Positions 25,941-35,145 of a stretch of 64,000 bases of DNA are shown here, piece after piece (within the stretch, counting starts at the first letter, position 1; each line of letters begins with the position of its first letter). A program made the translations under genes and the position numbers. The stretch is taken from contig CAZIVP010000007.1 of NCBI GenBank assembly GCA_964542915.1, positions 110,648 through 174,647 of the forward strand, written 5' to 3'. Under the pieces are notes generated by a model that saw only the letters and a list, made by a program, of their open reading frames with translations, made no database searches and had not been told where the DNA came from. Origin of the DNA: CAZIVP01 sp964542915 (GTDB lineage: Bacteria > Calditrichota > Calditrichia > Calditrichales > Calditrichaceae).

Positions 25941-26951
25941 TTATTTGACTTTTGTTACTTTTCCATATTGTACAGATACGCCTTGAATCCACTCATAGCG
26001 TGCGCCGTAGTCGAAATTTTTTAACACATCGTAGGCGCCCACGGGACAGACGGAAATATCGCCGGGTGTGTTAATGCCTTCATAGCCGAACAATTCGAGG
26101 GATTTATCTTCATTCAATCCCAATGTATCGGAGCTGCCTTGGGGATAAAACTGAAGAAGACTCGGGTTGCCCTCTGAAGCGTACTCAATATAGCCGCCGT
26201 TGAGATTGATTGTAATATCATAATAGCGGTTCGGTTCGAAGGGGAAGGCATCCAGCCAGATTACATAATGAGCGCTGCGCCGCAGAATGTCATTATGAAT
26301 CTTCAGGGCATGGCGGCCCGCTTCAATTTTGGCTTTGTTATCCCGAATGCCTTCGACAAATTCTTTTTGATTCTTCTCTTTAAAAGAATCGTACAGATTG
26401 ACCCATTCGGTTATCGCCTGCGGTTCCTTTTCGTTTTTATATGTCTGAGCCGAAACTCTATAAAGGCTGTTGCTTGCTATATCTTGCTCTGTTGCATCCA
26501 CAAAAATTTGAATATGATTGATCAAAACCTTTAGTCGATAAAGGGTTTGGCCTTTCAGATGAATATCCCTTATTTGAAAGGCGATGGCGCCATTGGGGAC
26601 AAGCAGTTCACAGGTGGCATTATAATTTCCACTTGTCATTTTTAAAGCGTGTTCCGGGGTTTGGACCTGGTACTGATGGTCGGGATTGGAAAGGTTCAGG
26701 TTAACCGCGTCGAATAATTCGCCGATTTGCCGTACGCTTACTTGAATATAGGATTCGTTTGCGCCGAGCTGGCTATCGACCCTGGTGGCTGTTAATTCGG
26801 CGGATGTAAACGCCCAGCCCTCGGTTACATGGATACTTGCGCCGTTATCCAGATTGTAAGAAAAATCCGCGACCTCAAGATTTCGGGCATGCAAAAGCGT
26901 TAGAGAAAGCAGACATGTTACAAAGAGGCTTAACAATTTGCGTGTTTTCAT
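25941..26951 (-). CDS. Secreted protein of unknown function
   Basis: 336 residues starting with a typical signal peptide (MKTRKLLSLFVTCLLSL, cleavage probably after LLHA). The mature part is mostly beta, with FSYNLDNGASIHV, a charged central helix (KNQKEFVEGIRDNKAKIEAG) and a final strand region. I do not recognise the family. The ATG at 26951 is preceded by AAAGGAAAC; an ATG 17 codons upstream is unlikely. It lies about 95 bases after the esterase lipoprotein gene on the same strand. Likely periplasmic or surface-exposed. Confidence 0.75.
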   Translation of the reverse strand: MKTRKLLSLFVTCLLSLTLLHARNLEVADFSYNLDNGASIHVTEGWAFTSAELTATRVDSQLGANESYIQVSVRQIGELFDAVNLNLSNPDHQYQVQTPEHALKMTSGNYNATCELLVPNGAIAFQIRDIHLKGQTLYRLKVLINHIQIFVDATEQDIASNSLYRVSAQTYKNEKEPQAITEWVNLYDSFKEKNQKEFVEGIRDNKAKIEAGRHALKIHNDILRRSAHYVIWLDAFPFEPNRYYDITINLNGGYIEYASEGNPSLLQFYPQGSSDTLGLNEDKSLELFGYEGINTPGDISVCPVGAYDVLKNFDYGARYEWIQGVSVQYGKVTKVK

Positions 26952-27045
26952 AGTGTTTCCTTTCGACTTGTTAACCGATCGTTTATCTATTGGGCATCCC
27001 AATTTGGTAAATTTAAAATTGCGTAATCGCCGATATTAACCGTAG

Positions 27046-27771
27046 TTAGCGTTTATGCTTAAGAAACCAGTCGTAAAGCTCTTTATTATGATATGTATCC
27101 GTCCATGCATCGTGGCCGGCCTGGGGATAGACGGTAAATTTGACATCAGAGCCCAATTCTTTCAGAGCGTCCACCATGCGCTGGGATTGCTCGATGGGCA
27201 CAACCGAATCTTTGGCGCCGTGAAATACCCAAATCGGCAGATTCTTGATCCGTTCCGCTTTTTCCGGATCGCCGCCCCCACAAATGGGTGCGATGGCGGC
27301 GAAGCGATCGGGATATTCCGTCGCCATGGACCAGGTCCCGTAGCCGCCCATGCTTAAGCCTGTCAGATAAATACGGTCCCTATCCACACGGTATTGATTG
27401 ACGATCTCATTCAACAAAACATTGAGGGTTTCCGTAGACCACCACCGTCCTTCGGGGCATTGCGGCGACAAGACAAGGAAGGGGAAAGACCGGCCGTTCG
27501 CAATCAGCTTGGGCGGACCGTGAACTTTGACTTTATTAATATTATTGCCGCGTTCGCCCGCTCCGTGTAAAAACAGGAGCAGCGGCCAGTTTGCAGAGGT
27601 TTTATTGTAATTATCAGGCAGGTAGAGAAAATATTGTACCCGAATTTGTTTGACGATTTCTTTTTGTAATGATTGTGCGGTTTGCTGCCCCACCATAGCC
27701 TCCTTATGTGAAACACAGGCTTGAAACAACAGGATCGAAAGGATCAAAATTGTAATCAAGCGAATGTTCAT
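27046..27771 (-). CDS. Lipoprotein alpha/beta hydrolase (feruloyl esterase/prolyl oligopeptidase-like)
   Basis: 241-residue membrane-anchored esterase or peptidase. The N-terminal signal ends in a lipobox (LLFQAC, Cys20 or so). The fold motifs follow: FLHGAGERG (oxyanion region), the nucleophile elbow GLSMGGYGT, an acidic residue in HGAKDSVVP and the catalytic His in AGHDAWTD. This pattern fits secreted polyhydroxybutyrate depolymerase/feruloyl esterase-like hydrolases that cut side chains from polysaccharides, but the substrate is not shown. The ATG at 27771 follows AAGGAG. It is about 95 bases upstream of the secreted unknown protein on the same strand. Confidence 0.88.
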   Translation of the reverse strand: MNIRLITILILSILLFQACVSHKEAMVGQQTAQSLQKEIVKQIRVQYFLYLPDNYNKTSANWPLLLFLHGAGERGNNINKVKVHGPPKLIANGRSFPFLVLSPQCPEGRWWSTETLNVLLNEIVNQYRVDRDRIYLTGLSMGGYGTWSMATEYPDRFAAIAPICGGGDPEKAERIKNLPIWVFHGAKDSVVPIEQSQRMVDALKELGSDVKFTVYPQAGHDAWTDTYHNKELYDWFLKHKR

Positions 27772-28015
27772 AACACGATTCTCCTTATAATCGATAGCTT
27801 TTGAAAGGACAGGCAAAGTTACAAACGGTTTCGATTCAGGGAAAGAAATGATTTAAAATTTTTTGAATGTACTTCGGTTCAGGTATGCCTTTTTTTGAAA
27901 ATTATTGAAGGAACGTTCTCAACTGTTTGAATCGTCTTTTAGACGGTAGGCTTAATTGCTATTACAATTCCAACCCAAACCCTTTGCTCCCTTGGCTTTA
28001 TGAATATAGCGAGGA

Positions 28016-29425
28016 TTATAAGGGGGCGTAGCCAACGCGGTTCGCACATGCCAGAACATCGGCATCTTCTTCGAACATCAACCAATTCAATTTATCCGGT
28101 TGCGCCAATATGGACTTAGCGACAATATAACCGGCAATGGTCCAGGTTTGTAATTTGCGCGCCTCTTTACCAATCAGGCGATTATCCCTGCCGTCGTAAT
28201 ATTCCACCCAACCGTCTTTTTGCAGCCTTTGTTCTGCGATTTCAAGTGCTTTTTCAATCGCAGATAGATGTCCGGTTTTTTGTGAAGCAGCGGCGAAACT
28301 CCATAATAAAAATGGCCAACTGCCTGCGTTATGATAGGACCAGGGCGTGTTTTTGGGATCGCAGCCCGTAAGCGTTTCCCAATCTCTTCCCTCCAATGCC
28401 GGATAACACAATTTTAGGGGCATTCGGCCAATTAAGTCGTCCCAGTGCTCACCAAACAAATGCATGATCGCTTTCGACTGTTCGGAATCGGCCAACGACG
28501 AAAGAATCGAAAGTAAATTCCCGCCGCTGAAAAAACGAAAATCCATGCGCGATGGCCCTAAATTGCCGACGAAATAGCCGCTGTTTTCAGGTATCCATTC
28601 ATAAAGCCAATCGGGGATGGTTTCAGGATAAATATTAAAGCTATTGATGGCCGTTTCGCTGTACTCTTCAACGTCATAGCGATAAATCTCATTCAATCGA
28701 TCGAAATCGAGCCAATAGTATTTACGCAGGTGGTAGGTTAAATGGCCGAGCCGTTCTCTCACCGCGTTCCTGAATTCCTGATTTTGTTCCGCATCATCCA
28801 GTAGTTCCCGGGCGGAGCGAAGTGCGGCATAAAATAACACTTGAATTTCGAAAGGATAACCGTAGACGCCCATACGCCGATCGATCATGAACGAGCCGTC
28901 GGGAACGAGCAGCGTAGGAAACATATCGAAACGTGCTAGCAGAGATAGTTCAAGAATCAGTCGGATAGATTCCTGGATTTTTTCATGATAAACAAAATCC
29001 CAGTCATCGGTCGCTTTTACATAAGCGCGCAGCATATAAAGCCACCAAAAGCCGGAGTCCACAGGCGCCACTTTCGCAATGGCTTTCTCACCAAAATCAG
29101 GGTCCAGAAACGCTTCACCATTTTTTTGTTGTACTTTGAAGCTGGCGGGTATTAAGCCCTCGCCGGGTTTAAAGCAATCCAATTGGCGCTCCCGGCTTTG
29201 AAGCTCCGAGGCATGCCAGAGGAAATTTTTTACGATTTGCGACTGGTCATTCATTAAAAAGGCAATGGCCGATACGGCAAAGTCGCGCGTGAATACCTGG
29301 TCGTAATTCAGAGCCTCGACCGTAGAATCCAATGCCGCCATCGTTCCGGCGGGCTCATTGCGATAGGTCACGATCGATGCCTTTAATTTGTTCATAGCGT
29401 CATCCCATATTCTATTTTCCGACAT
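28016..29425 (-). CDS. GH100 alkaline/neutral invertase-like glycoside hydrolase
   Basis: 469-residue cytoplasmic glycosidase with an (alpha/alpha)6 barrel. Characteristic blocks of GH100 are present: ALNYDQVFTRDFAVSAIAF near residue 37, APVDSGFWWLYMLRAY near 120 (with the catalytic Asp), GYPFEIQVLFYAALRS, the GNLGPSRMDFRFFSGGNLLSI block and NTPWSYHNAGSWPFLLW. Characterised members hydrolyse sucrose to glucose and fructose. GH100 is best known from plants and cyanobacteria, so it is less usual here. Located about 155 bases downstream of a glucose dehydrogenase-like SDR gene on the same strand; the pair could break down sucrose and oxidise glucose. Confidence 0.9.
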   Translation of the reverse strand: MSENRIWDDAMNKLKASIVTYRNEPAGTMAALDSTVEALNYDQVFTRDFAVSAIAFLMNDQSQIVKNFLWHASELQSRERQLDCFKPGEGLIPASFKVQQKNGEAFLDPDFGEKAIAKVAPVDSGFWWLYMLRAYVKATDDWDFVYHEKIQESIRLILELSLLARFDMFPTLLVPDGSFMIDRRMGVYGYPFEIQVLFYAALRSARELLDDAEQNQEFRNAVRERLGHLTYHLRKYYWLDFDRLNEIYRYDVEEYSETAINSFNIYPETIPDWLYEWIPENSGYFVGNLGPSRMDFRFFSGGNLLSILSSLADSEQSKAIMHLFGEHWDDLIGRMPLKLCYPALEGRDWETLTGCDPKNTPWSYHNAGSWPFLLWSFAAASQKTGHLSAIEKALEIAEQRLQKDGWVEYYDGRDNRLIGKEARKLQTWTIAGYIVAKSILAQPDKLNWLMFEEDADVLACANRVGYAPL

Positions 29426-29580
29426 AGCTCAACTCCGGCTTAAATTTAGATTTCTTATTGTTATACATGCCCTACATCTATCTGTGCATAGAAGAGCAAA
29501 TAAGTAGTTAGCTGCAATTTCGATCTCTGTCCGTATTCGATTTGCACATGATAAGATGTCTTTCTTACCGGTTTGAATCA

Positions 29581-30441
29581 TCAGCCGCCTGTGGCAAAGC
29601 CGGGATAGAGATTCATACCACCATCCACAATCAAACTTGTTCCGGTAACATAATCGGAGTGATCCGATGCCAACCAAACGGCCGCGCGCCCGATGTCCTC
29701 CACTTCGCCGATACGATTATAGGGAACTAATTGCATAAGGCTGTTATGTGCTTTTTCGCTTTCCCATGCACTCTTGTTAATCGGTGTTCGGATGGCTCCC
29801 GGCGCTATACTGTTAACCCGGATACGGTAGGGTGCAACTTCCTGTGCAAGACTTTTCATCATGAGCATCACGCCGCCCTTTGATGAGGCGTAATTGGCGC
29901 GTCCAGCCCAGGGTATCTTTTCGTGAACCGAACTGATGCAAATAATTTTACCGGCTGCACAGGATATATTTTGAACAACGCCGCGTCTTTTGAATTCGCG
30001 TACAGCCTCCCTGGAACATAGAAATTGGCCTGTAAGATTAACATTGAGGACAGTTTCCCATTGTTCTAAACTCATTTCGTCGAACGGGGCGTCTTTTTGG
30101 ATGCCTGCGTTATTTACCAGAATGTCAATTGTCGCCCATTCATCGAGCATTCGTTTAAACATGGCTTTAACCTGACTTTCATCAGAGACATCCGCCTGAA
30201 TGGCCATCGCATTACTGCCAGACGCCTTGATTTTGTCAACCACCTCCTGCGCCGAATCACGATTGGAAACATAGTTAACGACCACATCCGCACCCGCCTG
30301 TCCGAGAGCCAGGGCAATTCCTTTTCCGATACCCGAATTTGCGCCTGTAATAAGCGCTTTCTGGCCCATAAGAACTTTTTCAATTGAGCAGGTCGGCATG
30401 ATTACGCCAGGTAATGTGTTTTGTCCTGTGTTATCATTCAT
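29581..30441 (-). CDS. Short-chain dehydrogenase (glucose 1-dehydrogenase-like)
   Basis: 286-residue NAD(P)-dependent oxidoreductase. Cofactor motif TGANSGIGKG, NNAG, catalytic Asn in VNLTG, Ser in CISSVH, Tyr and Lys in NYASSKGG; the C-terminal VDGGMNLYPG fits glucose 1-dehydrogenase-type SDRs. It has about 27 extra N-terminal residues before MGQKALITGANS and a short insertion (RRGVVQNISCAAGK) before strand beta5. The ATG at 30441 is preceded by GGAG. Substrate is inferred only from similarity and the neighbouring invertase. Confidence 0.9.
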   Translation of the reverse strand: MNDNTGQNTLPGVIMPTCSIEKVLMGQKALITGANSGIGKGIALALGQAGADVVVNYVSNRDSAQEVVDKIKASGSNAMAIQADVSDESQVKAMFKRMLDEWATIDILVNNAGIQKDAPFDEMSLEQWETVLNVNLTGQFLCSREAVREFKRRGVVQNISCAAGKIICISSVHEKIPWAGRANYASSKGGVMLMMKSLAQEVAPYRIRVNSIAPGAIRTPINKSAWESEKAHNSLMQLVPYNRIGEVEDIGRAAVWLASDHSDYVTGTSLIVDGGMNLYPGFATGG

Positions 30442-31060
30442 ATATCATTCTCCTAATCAATATTCAATAATGTACAATAAAGTCCTTGCGCACGGGTTCC
30501 AAACATTTCCAATTCGGAATACGTTCAAGTTCGGCATCCTTTAGCATTCCGGTATTGATGACGAAAAAGCAGGATATTTCTTACAGAAGTTTTTCCGAAT
30601 GCGTGGATTGGTAGCATTGTTATTCCCGATACGTGGGAAGGAAAACTCAAAACCAGAAATACATCATTTGTTTATAAAACGTTGAAAGACGTATACAGAA
30701 GATTTAGATGGTTTCATTCTCTACTCTTCCAATGTTGACTTCTAACGAAGTACGGAAAAGATTCAGAGCCGGGAAGGTTTTCTTTAAGTCTTTTCTGTTT
30801 TGAATTAGTAATTTCGGCCATTTATACAGATCGATGAAAATCATAATCCCCGAGAAGCATACTCTGTGAAAAAATGAGTAAATGGTTAAATGCCGGCGTT
30901 ACGTTGCCTTGCATACCGAAAACGGTCAATCGAATATCTGACCCATCAAATAATTTATAAAAGCAATAAGCTTATTCATTGGTTATTTCCCACATGAGAT
31001 TGTTCACTTCCCGGGATTGAGCTTTCACATAATATCGGCGTCTAAAAATGCCTATCCGCT
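30442..31060. other. Long intergenic region without a supported gene
   Basis: About 620 bases. A plus-strand open stretch ending near 30741 (about 58 codons) and a minus-strand one just below 31060 have no start signals and no family I recognise; they may be remnants of decayed genes. No repeats or tRNA seen. Confidence 0.45.
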
Positions 31061-31750
31061 TCAGGGTTTCATAATTTTAGTATTGGGATGATCCGCTTTC
31101 CACAATTTCCAGTTTGTATTTTGAGAAGGTATTCGAGCCAATTTACTATCGGCATAAAAACCGCTTATGCAAAAAAGCGGGGTTGTGGATTCATTTTCAG
31201 CACTCATCGGATACCACATACTTTCCGTCTCATAATCGTATAATACGAACACATTATTGTACGTCCAACCGCTTGCACTCAAGGTCAATACCGTATCGTC
31301 AATCGCTCGGGTGTACACGACACCCAGACCGACAAGCGGTCAGTACACAACCGCAACGTGTTTGCCCCCAACCCGATCATTAGCCACTTCATGGCTTTTC
31401 ATCGTTCTAATCGGATAAGCCCGGGCGTCGCCGTTTATGTTCAGACCGATGACGGTTTCAGCGGAATTTTTATCGGGATAACCGGGTTCACCGGGGGAAA
31501 TCATTTCAGGATCATTGATCGGTCTAATTGCGTAAGGCCCCAGGCCGTATTGAAAGTTTTCGGCATCAAAACCGTATTCGGATACGGCATGGGTAACATC
31601 CCACCTTTTACCGGTTTGGTCCGTAATGTAAATTTTCTCTTGGGGTTCCTCGTTGTTGTCATCAACAATGTTATCACTGTTTCCATCCGTGCAGTTCCAA
31701 AAAAGCACAGACATTACCAGGATAAAAACGATCCTATTAAGAAAATTCAT
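31061..31750 (-). CDS. DUF3179 lipoprotein with in-frame TGA at a conserved Cys (selenoprotein candidate or nonsense mutant)
   Basis: One reading frame of 229 residues interrupted only by TGA at 31342-31340 (codon 137). Both sides match DUF3179: before it, GLNINGDARAYPIRTMKSHE and GGKHVAVVY; after it, PLVGLGVVY, ASGWTYNNVFVLYDYETESMW and WKADHPNTKI. Family members normally read YCPLTG or YCPLC here, so the TGA replaces exactly the conserved Cys. The frame is otherwise clean. The ATG at 31750 follows AGGAGG, and the N-terminus (MNFLNRIVFILV...FWNC) looks like a lipoprotein signal with an unusual lipobox. A hairpin 15 bases after the TGA could be a SECIS element. Without readthrough only a 136-residue fragment would be made. 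Confidence 0.6.
31309..31325 (-). promoter_or_regulatory. Hairpin after in-frame TGA (possible bacterial SECIS)
   Basis: On the minus strand GGGTGT-CGTGT-ACACCC forms a 6-bp stem with a 5-base loop, starting 15 bases after the TGA, loop at bases 21-25, with G as second loop base. Distance and the early loop G fit the loose consensus of bacterial SECIS elements. Short stems also arise by chance. Confidence 0.35.
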
Positions 31751-32115
31751 ACCACAACCTCCTTTCATAACTGACTGAAACGCCAACCGAATTTAATAAG
31801 GTCGGTAGCCGTATTCATCACGATTTTGTCTCGTGTAGGAAGTATTTATAACAGCAAGCCGCCATAAAGAAGCGGTGAATGGGATTGAATTGGACTGCAA
31901 ATAAGGGTCGGAAAGAGAGTAACTTTGCTAAAAATATTAATTCCTGTTTGGAGTGAAGCGAATAAATACGTTACATATTAAAGTACAATTCTGTACTATC
32001 ATAATCTTAACATACAGCGAATAAGAAGTAACATGATTTCTGCCGTGAAAGAAGCCGTCATTGATCGCATCGTAACGCCCCGGCTTCAAATTCAAAGAAG
32101 TTAACCCGGCATTGA
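31751..32115. other. Intergenic region
   Basis: No gene seen. It contains an everted palindrome AGTACAATTCTGTACT at about 31982-31997. Half-sites resemble the LexA operator but in the opposite orientation, so I do not call it an SOS box. Confidence 0.4.
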
Positions 32116-32586
32116 TTAATAAATATTAAGCGCTCTTCTTAACGATATGATCTGGCCGATATGGTAGGCGTTGTGATCCGCGACGAGGAGAATTTGCCTT
32201 ATATATGTATAATTCGGTGCGTATGGCAGCGCATCCGTTAAATCGATCCGCGGGTTTGTTACCAGGGATTTTACGTCTTCCAGGTCGTCTTGCAGGCGCC
32301 TGATCGATTGGTCCCATGTGTCTTGGTTCGCTTTTTGGCCTCTGGGAGGCCAGTACTCCTTAGGCCATTCAGGCTCCACATAATCGGGATTTTTGATAAA
32401 GTCCAGAATATCGTATTGCGCAATACGCATGTGTTCGATCAATTCCCAGGCAGAGTAAGGAATCGTCGAGACCCGATCGTTAATGCGCTCGACCGGGAAA
32501 TTATTGACGGCGTCCCTAAAGGGCAGGTGTGCGCTGCCGCCCTCCAGCAGGGTTATGAGTTGTTCTCTCAGAACCTGATCATTCAT
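32116..32586 (-). CDS. DinB/YfiT-like four-helix metal-binding protein
   Basis: 156 residues forming the four-helix bundle of the DinB/YfiT superfamily (unrelated to DNA polymerase IV). Metal-ligand histidines are in AWELIEHMRIAQ and the C-terminal ADHNAYHIGQI, the usual triad. Members include thiol-dependent transferases (bacillithiol, mycothiol) and proteins of unknown function. No signal peptide. Stands alone; its function cannot be stated beyond the fold. Confidence 0.88.
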   Translation of the reverse strand: MNDQVLREQLITLLEGGSAHLPFRDAVNNFPVERINDRVSTIPYSAWELIEHMRIAQYDILDFIKNPDYVEPEWPKEYWPPRGQKANQDTWDQSIRRLQDDLEDVKSLVTNPRIDLTDALPYAPNYTYIRQILLVADHNAYHIGQIISLRRALNIY

Positions 32587-33136
32587 AGCGCCCTCTCAAT
32601 CATGTAAATGTTATTTATGAACAAATTGGTGCATGATAAAAAATATCGGCGCGATATTCAATTGTGTTCAGAGGCATTGAAATGAATTCGAAGGGAATTG
32701 CAGATTTTCCTAAAGCACCCTCTGGCATAATGTGAACGCGTTGGAGAGGCATTAAACCCAAACGAACGAATGCCTCATTCAGATTAAGGCGCGCGAGGCA
32801 GGCTTTGTCAGATAAGGTCAAATACATGTTTTCACAATTGGGACAAATGTCCCAAGCCTTTGCCTATAGAGGTGCACTCTTTACGTTAAAAATGGGACGC
32901 CTGCCTCTTGTTTAAAGCGTAACGAAACGTTTAATCTGTTACTGTCAATGAGCAAACGGCCCAGGATTTTATTGACGGTAACGCTATTCATTTAAATAAA
33001 ATAATGGGAAGAAACATGACGGTTACCATTTTCATGATTCATTGCATGTGCTGCGGATTGGTTAAAGCAGAGTTTGTATAATGGAAACGAAAACCGTTTT
33101 CAATGAGAAAATCTTAATATAAAGGGGGATTAAAAG
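32587..33136. other. Intergenic region, no supported gene
   Basis: About 550 bases. A 70-codon minus-strand frame at 32615-32827 lacks a clear ribosome site and resembles nothing I know, so it is not annotated. The SRPBCC gene promoter must lie near 33050-33110, but I see no strong consensus. Confidence 0.45.
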
Positions 33137-33580
33137 ATGATACAGACCGAATACAATACCAAAATCAAACGACCGATCGAAGAAGTCTTTGAACGCCTGG
33201 TCAACATAAACGACTATCCGAATTGGTTACCCAAGTCGAGAGTGTTTTTATTCTGCGAACAAAAATCGGAAGGTCCGACAGACATGGATAGTACTTTTAT
33301 CGATAAAACCCGAATCGGTGTATATCAGGGCGAAGTTACGGATTTTAAGAGACCCCGAAGGGTACGCTTCCGGATGAGACTGAACTGGTTCGGCAGGAAG
33401 GTGATGGAATCCCGTCCGGGCTATGTATTAAAATCGGTTAATGGCGGGACGGAAGTACAGCATAAGGCTGAGGGTGAATTGTTCGGCCTATTCAAATTGA
33501 TGGAGCCGTACGTTGCTCTTAGAGCCCGACAGGAAAGAAAACGTATCGTCGATATGCTTAAAGAGTCCTTGGAATCTTAA
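33137..33580 (+). CDS. SRPBCC (START-like) family protein
   Basis: 147 residues with the polyketide cyclase/Bet v1-like fold: N-terminal strand TEYNTKIKRPIEEVFERLVNI and the NINDYPNWLP segment typical of SRPBCC proteins, a strand-rich middle and a long C-terminal helix. These bind hydrophobic ligands or act as co-chaperones; the ligand is unknown. ATG follows AAAGGGGG. Monocistronic. No signal peptide or catalytic motif. Confidence 0.88.
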   Translation: MIQTEYNTKIKRPIEEVFERLVNINDYPNWLPKSRVFLFCEQKSEGPTDMDSTFIDKTRIGVYQGEVTDFKRPRRVRFRMRLNWFGRKVMESRPGYVLKSVNGGTEVQHKAEGELFGLFKLMEPYVALRARQERKRIVDMLKESLES

Positions 33581-33677
33581 ATCCAATCAGTTCTTCCGCT
33601 TCTTCGGTCATGACCAAACAAGCGTTCGGTTCCACAAAAAGTTTAATATTGGGGTTTCGCCCTCTGAATGTTAACAC
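33558..33677 (-). pseudogene. Possible C-terminal remnant of a lost gene
   Basis: A 39-codon frame (GTG at 33677) reads like the end of a real protein, with NPNIKLFVEPNACLVMTE and EEAEELIGFKIP, but has no upstream part and no ribosome site. It overlaps the end of the SRPBCC gene in antisense. I cannot name the family. Could be chance. Confidence 0.25.
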
Positions 33678-33794
33678 TTATTGAATATATTGTTGATTAA
33701 CGAAGTTAGCTACAATAACAATTAATACTTGACCATTTCCGATATGCTTTGGAATTAAAGAGAATTTATCTTTTAATGGGATTGTCTTATAACT

Positions 33795-34874
33795 TTATTC
33801 TGAGGCGATTTTTCCGAGACCCGCTTCTCTTGCTTTGACAATGGCCTCGGCGCGGTGGTGAACCTGAAGTTTGCTGAATATACGAGTGGCATGGTTGCGC
33901 ACGGTTTTTGGGCTTATGAAAAGTTGTTCAGCGATTTGTATATTATTCAATCCCCGGGCGATTAAGTTTAGCACTTCACATTCCCGGTTTGTTAATTTGT
34001 AAAAGCTTTCTATTTCAGAGTAAGATGTGTCCTCTTTGTGCGCAAAGAAGCGCTGCAATTCGGCGACGATCTGAGTCCAGGCCGGTTCATCGTGTTGCAC
34101 AATGTGGTTTTCCCCCTCCAGTGGAATGAATTGAGCATTCGGTATAAGCGATGCCAGTTGACAGCCCTGCTCAAACGGTACCATGGCGTCGTTTTTTACA
34201 TGGAAGATCATTGTTGAGTTTTGCACCTGCGTGGCCAGTTCACGGATGTCAATTTCATGAAATGCTTTCCAGAGACGGGCGGCCGTGCGGGCATTTGTGC
34301 TCTGACGTTCAAGTTCGGCTAACCAGTTTTGCTGTTCTTCCGAACCGCCAGGCATCAGCAAGTTCACGAACACCTTTCGGAAGGCGGCGTTTTGCTGCCC
34401 CCAACCAAACTTGATCATATCTAACAGCGTATATGCCTTTTGTTTTTCGGTTTGATGCACACCTTCGGCAAATGCGCCATGAGTATAGCTTCCGCACAAT
34501 ACAAGGTTGTTCACCCGCTCCGGATTTCGTGCGGCATAGGCTACGGCGATCGGCCCGCCCTGGGAGAGCCCCAGAAGTGAAAAATGCTCGATACCAAGTT
34601 CGTCAATGACAGCTTCCAGATCGCGCACCCAGGCCTCGAATGATATGTCATCAACCTCGCGGTCGGATAGACCGCAGCCGCGCTGATCGTAACGAATGAG
34701 CATACGGTTGCGGCACAATTCCTCGAACCAGTGTTCCCATATCGGCCCTTTCCTATCCAGTTCGAGATGGCTCAGCCAGGCCGCAACACGCACTACAGGC
34801 GGGCCATTACCTGCCGTATTAAATGCGATGCTCGTACCGTCAAACGATGTGCAAAAACGAATCCGTTGGTTCAT
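33795..34874 (-). CDS. Alpha/beta hydrolase fused to a LuxR-type DNA-binding domain
   Basis: 359-residue regulator. Residues about 1-270 are an alpha/beta hydrolase with oxyanion region, nucleophile elbow GLSQGG, acidic residue in VKNDAMVP and His in GENHIVQH, so the triad is complete. Residues about 290-355 are a LuxR-type helix-turn-helix (LTNRECEVLNLIARGLNNIQIAEQL, then VRNHATRIFSKLQVHHR). The hydrolase probably serves as ligand sensor or still hydrolyses a signal. I start at ATG 34874, nine bases after GGGAGG. Divergent from the flavoprotein gene at 35146, the obvious candidate target. Confidence 0.9.
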   Translation of the reverse strand: MNQRIRFCTSFDGTSIAFNTAGNGPPVVRVAAWLSHLELDRKGPIWEHWFEELCRNRMLIRYDQRGCGLSDREVDDISFEAWVRDLEAVIDELGIEHFSLLGLSQGGPIAVAYAARNPERVNNLVLCGSYTHGAFAEGVHQTEKQKAYTLLDMIKFGWGQQNAAFRKVFVNLLMPGGSEEQQNWLAELERQSTNARTAARLWKAFHEIDIRELATQVQNSTMIFHVKNDAMVPFEQGCQLASLIPNAQFIPLEGENHIVQHDEPAWTQIVAELQRFFAHKEDTSYSEIESFYKLTNRECEVLNLIARGLNNIQIAEQLFISPKTVRNHATRIFSKLQVHHRAEAIVKAREAGLGKIASE

Positions 34875-35145
34875 CCCAAACATCCTCCCGCTCAAGAAAT
34901 ATTTATTGAGTAACCAACCTGATAAATCACAACGAGTTATAAGCCCAAATTATTGCGTGGTCTACAATTTAAAAACGATAACTTGCGGTTCTCATTTGTC
35001 TAACGAATATAGGTTTTACGGAATTTATAGAAAATTTCAATGCGTTATTGATTATAAGGGTCTTACCAATATTGGGATGTAATTAATAAAACCAACCAGA
35101 AAGATTGCACATCAATTCTTGAACGGGAACGATGCGAGGTGTTTC

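Noticed and set aside
31340..31342. Genome-wide TGA recoding
   Set aside because: TGA ends many other intact genes here (for instance hybrid kinase at 11623, methyltransferase at 50522), so TGA is a normal stop.
31982..31997. AGTACAATTCTGTACT as a third LexA operator
   Set aside because: Half-sites are in the opposite (everted) order to the TGTAC-N4-GTACA boxes and no promoter or SOS gene follows.
32116..32586. DNA-damage role from the name DinB
   Set aside because: This is the four-helix DinB/YfiT fold, not polymerase IV; no LexA operator precedes it.
32615..32827. 70-codon minus-strand frame
   Set aside because: No ribosome site, no recognisable domain, lies in a gene-poor AT-rich stretch.
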